NCBI GenBank assembly: GCA_963827785.1
Contig: CAWHCT010000020.1
Span: forward strand, 124,001-188,000
DNA length: 64,000 bases
Direction: 5' to 3'
Source of the DNA: Site-B1 sp963827785
GTDB lineage: Bacteria; Bacteroidota; Bacteroidia; Flavobacteriales; Flavobacteriaceae
Position 1 is the first letter of the stretch; the number at the start of each line of letters is the position of its first letter. A program made the position numbers and the translations under genes. Of this stretch, positions 31,042-39,427 are shown in pieces. Below the pieces are notes generated by a model. The model was not told the origin of the DNA. It ran no database searches and worked only from the letters and a program-made list of their open reading frames with translations.

Positions 31042-31781
31042 ACTTTAGCTTCGTTATGAAGTAGGTTTATTAGTTCATCTATATTATCAGCACTAATTAA
31101 TTTAATTGCACCTTTGGCTGCTGGTTTTTCAAATTTTACCGAACTTGTTTCAGGGTTAGCATCAACCGGATCCAAAACATTGAGTGGTTTTTGCCTAGCC
31201 ATCATGATCCCTCGCATGTTAGGAATACGTAAATCACTTTCTTCAACCAATCCTTTTTGACCACCAATGACCAGAGGTAAAGATGCAGTAACAATTTCTT
31301 TTCCACCGTCAATTTCTCTTGAAACTGTTGCTGTATTTCCTTCTACTTCAATACCAATACAATTGGTTACAAAATTGGCATTGGTCATGGCAGCAACCAT
31401 TCCCGGAACCATTCCTCCATTATAATCAATGGATTCTCGTCCTGCAATTATAAGATCATAACCACCATCTTTTACAACTTTTGCCAATTGTTTAGCAACG
31501 GAAAATCCATCAGTAGCAGGTGTATTCACTCTTATAGCCGAATCTGCACCTATTGCTAATGCTTTACGTAATGTTGGTTCTGTTTCTGGACCTCCAACAT
31601 TTACAACATCGACGGTTGCACCTTGTTTTTCCTTGAACCACATGGCTCTGGTAAGTCCAAATTCATCATTTGGATTAATCACAAATTGCACTCCAGTAGT
31701 ATCAAATTTTGTATCTCCATCAGAGAAATTGATCTTGGATGTAGTGTCTGGAACATGACTAATACAAACTAATATTTTCAT
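31035..31781 (-). CDS. etfB: electron transfer flavoprotein, beta subunit
   Basis: AMP-binding subunit of ETF, 248 residues. Recognised by MKILVCISHVPDTTSKI, FVINPNDEFGLTRAMWFKE, LRKALAIGADSAIRV, YDLIIAGRESIDYNGGMVPGM, and the signature LPLVIGGQKGLVEESDLRIPNMRGIMMARQKP. The insertion-like stretch DANPETSSVKF near the C-terminus is encoded by a REP-like half palindrome at about 31137-31157. Confidence 0.96.
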   Translation of the reverse strand: MKILVCISHVPDTTSKINFSDGDTKFDTTGVQFVINPNDEFGLTRAMWFKEKQGATVDVVNVGGPETEPTLRKALAIGADSAIRVNTPATDGFSVAKQLAKVVKDGGYDLIIAGRESIDYNGGMVPGMVAAMTNANFVTNCIGIEVEGNTATVSREIDGGKEIVTASLPLVIGGQKGLVEESDLRIPNMRGIMMARQKPLNVLDPVDANPETSSVKFEKPAAKGAIKLISADNIDELINLLHNEAKVI

Positions 31782-31939
31782 TTTTTCTATTTTTTATATT
31801 GGCTAAAAATAGCTTGTTAAAATCTTTAATAAATGTATTGAATTTCAAGTTCACGAAGATAATTAATTAAATCTAAATTTCCTATGCACGCATAATAAAT
31901 TTTAAACATTTCTTTTTAAGATAGTTGTCATTTTATTGT

Positions 31940-31947
31940 TATTTTTG
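31940..31947 (+). promoter_or_regulatory. -7 promoter box TATTTTTG for pdhB
   Basis: Matches TAnnTTTG and lies 22 bases before the pdhB start. A T-rich -33 region at about 31913-31918 is at the right distance. Divergent from etfB. Confidence 0.45.
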
Positions 31948-31969
31948 CTCTTTATAAAAATTAAAATAG

Positions 31970-32949
31970 ATGAAGACTATTCAATTTAGAGAAGCAATAT
32001 GTGAGGCCATGAGCGAGGAAATGCGCAGAGATGAAAGCGTTTATTTAATGGGTGAAGAAGTTGCTGAATATAATGGTGCTTACAAGGCTAGTAAAGGTAT
32101 GTTAGATGAATTTGGTGCTAAACGTGTTATAGATACACCTATTGCAGAACTTGGGTTTTGCAGGTGTTGCTATTGGTTCGACAATGACGGGTAACAGACC
32201 AATTGTGGAATACATGACCTTTAATTTTTCTTTGGTTGGAATAGATCAAATCATAAATAATGCTGCAAAAATCAGACAAATGTCTGGTGGACAGTTTAAA
32301 TGTCCGATTGTATTTAGAGGTCCAACAGCATCAGCAGGTCAATTAGGCTGCAACACATTCTCAAGCTTTTGAAAGTTGGTTTGCCAATACACCCGGACTA
32401 AAGGTTATTGTACCATCAAATCCTTATGATGCTAAAGGGCTTTTAAAATCCGCAATTCGTGATGATGATCCAGTAATTTTTATGGAAAGTGAGCAAATGT
32501 ATGGTGATAAAGGAGAAGTTCCTGAAGGAGAATATACTATCCCAATTGGTGTGGCTGAAATAAAAAGAGAAGGTACAGATGTGACGATTGTTTCTTTTGG
32601 TAAAATTATTAAAGAAGCTTATAAAGCAGCTGATGAATTAGCAAAGGAGGGAATTTCTTGTGAAATAATAGATCTTCGCACAGTTCGTCCAATGGATCGT
32701 GAAGCTATCGTAAAATCAGTTAAAAAAACAAACAGATTAGTGATTTTAGAAGAAGCCTGGCCTTTTGGAAATGTTTCAACAGAAATTACTTATTTGGTTC
32801 AATCTGAAGCGTTTGATTATTTGGATGCACCAGTTGTAAAAATAAACACAGCTGATACTCCGGCACCTTACTCACCAGTTTTATTAGCAGAATGGTTACC
32901 TAACAGTAATGATGTTATTAAGGCGGTAAAGAAAGTAATGTATAAATAA
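31970..32949 (+). CDS. pdhB: pyruvate dehydrogenase E1 component, beta subunit (two frameshifts)
   Basis: Part of the complex that turns pyruvate into acetyl-CoA. The start MKTIQFREAICEAMSEEM, EVAEYNGAYKASKGM, the middle TMTGNRPIVEYMTFNF and RGPTASAGQL, and the C-terminal half from FMESEQMYGDKGEVPEGEY to ADTPAPYSPVLLAEWLPN are all strongly conserved. Two one-base insertions interrupt it: a G after CTT at 32150-32153 and one base near 32347-32349. Without them the protein is 325 residues, exactly the usual length. As the gene is normally essential and no residue is otherwise unusual, sequence error (or decoding of the shifts) is more likely than a dead gene. pdhA and the E2/E3 genes are not in the window. 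Confidence 0.88.
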
Positions 32950-33011
32950 ATAGTAACATTTTGCGTTATATAGACTTCATTAGCACAGTTGTTGATGAAG
33001 TTTTTTTTAAT

Positions 33012-35505
33012 ATGAACAAATTTCTACTTTTACCTGTATTTTTCTTATTTTCAACTTATTATCTAACTGCCCAAACAAAAGTAAGCGGTTATGTTGTTGA
33101 CATCAACGACGATCCTGTTGCTTTTGCTTCCGTCTTATTTAAAAACTCTACTACCGGAACCATAACTAATGAGAACGGGCGGTTTTATCTGGAATCTAGC
33201 GAGACCTGGGATATTTTAACCATATCATTTATTGGCTATGAACCAGTACAATTAGAATTGTATAAAAAAGTTAACTATGACATTAAAATAGTCTTGAATG
33301 AGATTTTTGAATCTTTGGATGAAATAGTAATAGTCACCGGGAAACAATCAAAAAAGAATAATCCTGCTATTGATATCTTAAGAAAAATTTGGGATCAAAA
33401 ACGTAAAAATGGATTGAATCAATTCAACCAATATCAATATAATAAGTACGAAAAAGTAGAATTTGACCTAAATACAATTGATAGTGCCCTAATTAAAAGC
33501 AAGTTATTCAAGGGAATGGAATTTATATTTACCGAAGTAGATACCTCCAACATAACAGGAAAAACCTATTTGCCCATATTCTTAAATGAGGCTGTCAGTA
33601 AGGTTTATGGAGATAATATCTAGCAAAGAAAAGGAAGAATTAAAAGGCAATAAAAATTCAGGATTTAGTGAAAATCAAACCATAATAGATTTTGTTGATG
33701 ACTTATATTCAGATTATAACGTGTATGATAATTATTTAAAATTCTTTGATAAGAGTTTTGTGAGCCCATTGTCCAGAACCGGAATTAATACTTATAACTA
33801 TGTATTGGCAGACAGCTCATTTATTGATAACAAATGGTGTTACAATATAATTTACTATCCAAGACGAAAAAATGAACTGACCTTTAAGGGGGATTTTTGG
33901 GTTGCCGACACGACATTTGCTGTAAAGGAAATCAACTTACAAGCTTCTAAAAGTGCCAACATTAACTGGGTCAAGGAAATATACATTGAACAGGAATTTG
34001 AAGTTCTCAATGATTCGGTTTTTTTGATAAAACGAGATTATTTTATGTCTGATTTTGCCCTGAATAAAAAGGAAAGATCAAGAGGCGTTTATGGTAAAAG
34101 AACCACCTTGTATGACAACTATGAATTTGATATTACAAAAGATCCAAAATTCTATGATGAAGAGGTCTATAGTTACAATGCCGATGTTTATGACCAAGAT
34201 GATAATTTTTGGAGAGAAAACAGATTAGAAATTTTAAACAAGGACGAAAAAGGGGTCTATAAAATGCTGGATACCCTCAAAACAGTTAAAAAATTCAAAC
34301 AACTTTATAACTTGGGCAGTATTCTATCTTCAGGATATATTGAATTTAATACCCTACCTCTTGACTATGGTCCTATCTTTTCCACATTTGGATTTAATGA
34401 TGTAGAGGGCATTAGAATTCGCGCAGGTGGAAGAACCTACTTTGGAAGGAATGATCTGTGGCGATTGGAAGGGTTTACGGCCTATGGATTTAAGGACAAT
34501 AAATTTAAATATGGAATCTCAGGTAAGTGGCTTATTGACAAGAAGAATAGAATAATAATTGCTGGAGGGAATCGTCGAGATGTTGAACAAATAGGAGCAA
34601 GTTTAACAACTTCTACAGACGTTTTAGGAAGGAGCTTTGCCTCATCTGCATTGGTGGGAACAGGAAGCAATGATAAACTTACTAACATCAATTTGTCAAC
34701 TTTAACTTTAGAAATTGAACCGGTTAAAAATTTAATTTTTAGGATAGGAGGTAATTACAGGACATTGGAATCAGCCTCGCCAACATTTAGTTTAAATTAT
34801 TTTGACAATGACTCAGATAATGGCATTTCTTCTGAAATTAAACAATACGAATCAACTTTGTCAATCTCATATTTTCCGAAAAGGAAAATGACAGGCTTTG
34901 GTGTGGAACGTTACCCGGCAAATGATGATTTTGCCAGATTGTTTGCTCAGGTAAGTCTAGGTGATAAATATATGCTGAATGGAGATTTTGACTATACGAA
35001 ACTGCAATTTTCATATTTACAACCATGGCAAATAGGAGGATTTGGCAGATTGTTTTCCAATCTAGAAGTTGGAAAAACCTTTGGAGACGTACCTTTAGGG
35101 TTATTAAGTGTTATTCCTGGAAATCAGTCTTATTTTTCTATATACAACAGTTTCTCACAACTGGACTTCTATGAATTTGTAACCGATACTTATGCCTCTT
35201 TACATTTGGAACATAATTTTAATGGCAGATTCTTTTCAAGAATTCCTTTTTTAAGAAAACTGAATTTAAGGGAGATAGTTGGTATAAGAGGAGCGTGGGG
35301 AAGTATTTCTGATGAAAACAAAGCTCTGAACGCTTCAGGATTAATTTATGAATCCCCAAGTGATGAAATTTACTGGGAGTACAGTTTTGGAGTTGGTAAC
35401 ATCTTTAAGATCTTTAGGATAGATTTTAATTTTAGAGGTAATTATCTGGATAATCCTGATGCCAGAAAATTTGGTGTAACAGGAAGTTTTGGATTTCATT
35501 TCTAA
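33012..35505 (+). CDS. DUF5686/carboxypeptidase-like regulatory domain outer-membrane protein (one frameshift)
   Basis: Typical flavobacterial outer-membrane protein. It has a signal peptide (MNKFLLLPVFFLFSTYYLTAQ), a carboxypeptidase-like beta-sandwich (VSGYVVDINDDPVAFASVLF; TNENGRFYL), then the DUF5686 region and a barrel that ends with an aromatic residue (GVTGSFGFHF). The start at 33012 is chosen because the signal peptide begins there. One extra T at about 33621 makes an in-frame TAG (ATC-TAG-C); removing it joins YGDNI to SKEKEELKGNKNSGF and gives 830 residues. The function of the family is not established. Confidence 0.8.
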
Positions 35506-35522
35506 ACAAAGTTAAATAAGTC

Positions 35523-36678
35523 TTATTCCACAATCACATCTAATGGGATAGTCTGCATATTACCTAATTGACGCAGCATTTTAGTATGAGCGGATATCGC
35601 TGAAAAGAAAGTTTTGTTTGAATTATATGGAATATCATATTCTCTCGCTGTATCCACAACTATCTTTGATAATTCTTTATAATGCACATGACAAACTCCA
35701 GGTAATAAATGGTGTTCAATCTGATAGTTCAATCCTCCTATCAACCAACTGAAAAGTTTACTCCCAGTAGCATAATTACTTGTTGTCGCGAATTGATGGG
35801 TATACCAGTCTCCGGCAATAAGGCCATTTTCATCAGGTAAAGGAAATTTGGAGTCAGGTGTAATATGTGCAACCTGAAATACAATACTTATTAAAAGTCC
35901 GGTAACAAAATGCATACTTAAAAATGCCATTAAAATGATCCACCATGGTAAATCAACCATAAACATTGGTAAAATTAGTGCATATGAATAGTAAAACAAT
36001 TTCCATCCTGTAATACTAAAAAGGGCATTTCTGAATTCATTTTTTTCAATTAAAAACCCCATATTATGATATCGGTTTATCCTAACAAAATCTTTTGTTG
36101 TAATCCATGATATAGTAGCCAAACAATAAAAAAACCAGATATAGATATGCTGAAACTGGTGAGTCCAATATTTTTTGGCATGTGGTGAAAATCGAAGAAA
36201 AAATGGCGCATTTATATCATCATCAGAATGTTCAATATTGGTAAAAGTATGATGCAGTATATTATGTTGAATTCTCCAAACTGTAGCGTTTGCTCCAATG
36301 AGATTGAAGGTGTAACCTATAAACTTATTGATCTTTTGATTACTTGAGTATGATCCATGAATCGCATCATGTGCAACACCCATGCCAATTCCGGCCATGC
36401 CGAGACCACTTGTTATGTACAACAAAAAAAGAATCCATGGGATTGTTATAATTCCAGTATTTATAATAATCAATGGAAGAAAAAATATGCTAAGCATTAA
36501 AACAGTCTTACCCACCATACTGGTGTTGGCATGTCTGTCTAGTTTATTGGTTTTGAAATAGAAGTTAACTTTTTTTCTTAAAGTTTTGGAAAATGCAAGA
36601 CCTGTTTCTTTTGAAAATTTCGGATGTTCGATTTGATCTATGTTTTGATTAATAAAAATTTTAATGCGTAATAGTCAT
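35523..36678 (-). CDS. membrane fatty-acid (acyl-lipid) desaturase
   Basis: Di-iron desaturase of the inner membrane introducing a double bond into acyl chains. The three histidine boxes are AHDAIHGS, HNILHHTF and QIEHHLLPG; the Gln in the last box is typical of front-end/acyl-lipid desaturases. The unbroken frame starts at an ATG at 36518, but codons upstream (FSKTLRKKVNFYFKTN, KLDRHANTS) are those of the family N-terminus and run without a start back to 36678, where an ATG lies in another frame. One insertion near 36666 would join them and give 384 residues. The next gene upstream is a CFA-like methyltransferase, so both modify membrane lipids. Confidence 0.85.
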
Positions 36679-36826
36679 TAAAATACTGGGAAGATCAAAC
36701 AATCGATTAAAGGAAAAAGATTAATAAAAAGAAAGATACCTAGTTATTTAACTTTGGTAAAGATAGCTTAAATTGTTAAGACATAGTCTATTATGAGGTT
36801 TAATTATTAATTGCTGGCTGCAATTA

Positions 36827-37732
36827 CTATATTTTTTCAAAGACTAAACGGTAATGATCCATGACTTCATTTTCAAAACAAACCCTGTTGGGGCTTACTT
36901 TAAAGACAGCTACAAGATGTCTGAATTCCTTATCAAAAATATATCTGGGAATAAGAGATAGATATAACAAATACTTTTTCAAATTAAACTTCCTGAACTT
37001 TTTTCTCCACTGGCCTATGGTTTCAATATAATCTAATCTGCCGCTGCTTTGAGAAATTAATTTAAAATGAGGTTCAGCATTTCGTATTACCATTTCAGGG
37101 CCATAAGGAAGCCATGAACCCGGGAACTGTTTTACCATTAAAGCCATAATATAAGCCGTGGATCCTTTATCTGCATGTACATCCAAATCTTCAAAATCAA
37201 TCATATTTTTACTGAAAGTCATGGTTTGCATGTAAAAGCGTCCTCCACTGGGCAAGAGGCCATACAAAGTTTGGAAAAAATCCGCATAAACCTTCTCCTG
37301 TTTACCTTCCTTCCATTCTTCGACAGAACAGAAATGTTCTAATCCACCTATACATGTAATGGCATCAAAAATGCCATAGTCTTCTGGTTTAACATAACGA
37401 CAATCTTTTACCAAAACATTAAACCCATTTTCCCGGCATGCGTCTGCTTGCCCTTGTGATAATGTCAAGCCAATACTTGAGGCCTCTCTTTCCTGAACAA
37501 TATATCTCGTAAAAGGTGCCCAGCCACAGGCCATATCCAGTACTTTGCTGCCTTTTTTAATATTAAGACTATCGGCTATAAATGTGTGTTTTGCTTTTTG
37601 AGCTTCCTCCAGAGACATAGAAAAATTGCCATCATATTTTGCACCACTATAATCTCCTGTTTCTCCCATGCTCAAACGGAAAATTTCGTCGATGGTTGAA
37701 TACGTAAAATCTAAATCTTTTTTTTCTGCCAT
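36827..37732 (-). CDS. cyclopropane-fatty-acid synthase-like SAM methyltransferase
   Basis: 301-residue class I methyltransferase of the CFA/mycolic-acid-cyclopropane type: the SAM-binding motif KVLDMACGWAPFTRYI, GLTLSQGQADACRENGFN (compare the CFA motif GVTLS), DCRYVKPEDYGIFDAI, and GGLEHFCS in the catalytic region. It is shorter than E. coli Cfa (382) and lacks its N-terminal domain, so substrates other than phospholipid acyl chains are possible. It neighbours the desaturase on the same strand. Confidence 0.75.
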   Translation of the reverse strand: MAEKKDLDFTYSTIDEIFRLSMGETGDYSGAKYDGNFSMSLEEAQKAKHTFIADSLNIKKGSKVLDMACGWAPFTRYIVQEREASSIGLTLSQGQADACRENGFNVLVKDCRYVKPEDYGIFDAITCIGGLEHFCSVEEWKEGKQEKVYADFFQTLYGLLPSGGRFYMQTMTFSKNMIDFEDLDVHADKGSTAYIMALMVKQFPGSWLPYGPEMVIRNAEPHFKLISQSSGRLDYIETIGQWRKKFRKFNLKKYLLYLSLIPRYIFDKEFRHLVAVFKVSPNRVCFENEVMDHYRLVFEKI

Positions 37733-37784
37733 TTTCCATTCATTACTCAGCTGAATTTTTGAAAGTTACGTATTATATTTTTGT

Positions 37785-38642
37785 CTATTTTTTGGTCGGC
37801 TTAAAAAAGTCTTTAGGTTCAAGTCTGCAAACATCAATCATTTCAATGGCATAATCTAAAGTGCCAAGATCTTTATCCACATTATTCGTCCCCATACTAA
37901 ACCTAACACCAGCTTCTTTTGCTTTTTTGATAAAAGTTGCAGATGGAATTTTATATCGGGCATTTATTTCTATGGCAATATTATTTTGCACAGCTGCATG
38001 GATAATCTTATCCATACGTTTTTCGGTCCAAAGAGAATCATATTCCGGTTGTAGAACATCCGGTAAATAAGTTGAATTTACATAAATATCAATTGGTTCA
38101 TTTTCCATGACACCAACAATTTGATCAACCAGCTGATCCATAAAATCATCTTTATCATCAACAAAAACTTCCTCAGGCATCCAAAGTCGCATTCGTCTAC
38201 CTTTGTTATCTGTCCAGGTCATTGCATCAGTAAAAACATAATCAAAAGTTTTAATGTTTTCTTTTGAGAACATATTCACCCATTCTCTGCCTTCAGCTTG
38301 CATTGCCATATAAACCGGATAATCTTTGTAGATATTATAATTTGCTAAAAGTGTTGAGTCGTTCGTTATTGGAAATCCAACTCCGGCATTGAAAGCTACA
38401 CCATATCCAATTCCGGTTTTTTTGGAATGATCCAATAATTCATCCATAGTCAATCCGCCTTTTAAGTGAGCGTGATAATCTACAATATCATAACCTGATT
38501 CTTTGAGTTGAGCTATTTTTTTTATCGTTTCGATTTTAGCCGACTCACTTTCATTTTGTGCAGCTTCTTTGTCTGATTTAGATTTGCAACCAAAAAATAA
38601 AAAGACTAAAGTTATAACTATGAAAGATTTAATATAATTCAT
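37785..38642 (-). CDS. PHP-domain-like lipoprotein phosphoesterase
   Basis: 285 residues with a lipoprotein signal (LVFLFFGCKSKS) and a TIM-barrel metal-binding fold related to PHP/amidohydrolases. Metal ligand candidates are YHAHLKGG at the first strand, ANYNIYKDYPVYMAMQAEGREW, IEINARYKIPS near the end, and VRFSMGTNN. It therefore looks like a periplasmic metal-dependent hydrolase, but neither substrate nor activity can be named. Confidence 0.65.
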   Translation of the reverse strand: MNYIKSFIVITLVFLFFGCKSKSDKEAAQNESESAKIETIKKIAQLKESGYDIVDYHAHLKGGLTMDELLDHSKKTGIGYGVAFNAGVGFPITNDSTLLANYNIYKDYPVYMAMQAEGREWVNMFSKENIKTFDYVFTDAMTWTDNKGRRMRLWMPEEVFVDDKDDFMDQLVDQIVGVMENEPIDIYVNSTYLPDVLQPEYDSLWTEKRMDKIIHAAVQNNIAIEINARYKIPSATFIKKAKEAGVRFSMGTNNVDKDLGTLDYAIEMIDVCRLEPKDFFKPTKK

Positions 38643-38715
38643 GGAATAATAATTTACTTGTAAAATTACAGAAATGATATTGAATGTGGCTTGAATAAAA
38701 GTAAGATCTTTTTAG

Positions 38716-38746
38716 TTGCTCATCCTTAAAAGGTTACTTACATTTG
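38716..38746 (+). promoter_or_regulatory. promoter of ppa (TTG-N20-TACATTTG)
   Basis: A full match to the Bacteroidota pattern: TTG at 38716-38718, 20 bases, then TACATTTG at 38739-38746. The start codon follows 24 bases later. Confidence 0.8.
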
Positions 38747-38769
38747 CAGCCCAATTAATAAATAAAAAT

Positions 38770-39297
38770 ATGAAAAAGAAAACAGAAGTTACTTTTGATG
38801 TATTGATTGAAATTCCAAAAGGTAGTAGAAATAAATACGAATACGATTTTACGTTACATAAAATACGTTTCGATAGAACATTATTTTCTTCCATGATGTA
38901 TCCTGGCGATTATGGATTCATTCCAGAAACATTAGCCCTTGACCAAGACCCTTTAGATGTGTTGGTATTAGGAACAGAACCTACTTTTCCAATGGTGGTG
39001 ATGGAAGTAAGGCCTATTGGTGTGTTTCATATGACTGACGAAAAAGGACCAGATGAAAAGATTATCTGCGTCCCTGTTGATGATCCAATTTGGAATAAAA
39101 GAAAAGATATTTCACACATCAATTCACATAGAATTAAGGAAATAGAACATTTTTTTCAAGTTTACAAAGATCTGGAAGAAAAGAAAGTTGATGTTGGTGG
39201 TTGGGGAAATGCCGAAGAAGCAGTTCAAATTTACAGAGAATGTGTTCAGCGATATGAAGATAGTGAACACAAGAAGAAAAGGACCTTTACAATTTAA
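38770..39297 (+). CDS. ppa: soluble inorganic pyrophosphatase, family I
   Basis: Hydrolyses cytoplasmic pyrophosphate. From the ATG at 38770 the protein has 175 residues, normal for the bacterial family. Motifs are IEIPKGSRNKYEYD, YPGDYGFIPETLA, the catalytic DQDPLDVLVLG, and KRKDISHINSHRIKEIEHFFQVYK. Upstream in-frame ATG codons lie before or within the promoter and are not used. The membrane pyrophosphatase gene follows 130 bp downstream, after a terminator. Confidence 0.95.
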   Translation: MKKKTEVTFDVLIEIPKGSRNKYEYDFTLHKIRFDRTLFSSMMYPGDYGFIPETLALDQDPLDVLVLGTEPTFPMVVMEVRPIGVFHMTDEKGPDEKIICVPVDDPIWNKRKDISHINSHRIKEIEHFFQVYKDLEEKKVDVGGWGNAEEAVQIYRECVQRYEDSEHKKKRTFTI

Positions 39298-39330
39298 ATA
39301 TTATATATAAAAATAAGGATTAAAAAATTA

Positions 39331-39362
39331 AGCCATCTTTTAATTAGAGGTGGTTTTTTTTA
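39331..39362 (+). terminator. terminator of ppa
   Basis: Imperfect stem around CCATCT/AGGTGG followed by eight T residues, 34 bases after the ppa stop. Confidence 0.6.
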
Positions 39363-39427
39363 TCTTTTTTAATTTATTACTTTTAGTCGATTAAAATTTT
39401 AATTAACTAACAATTTATCAAATTAAT

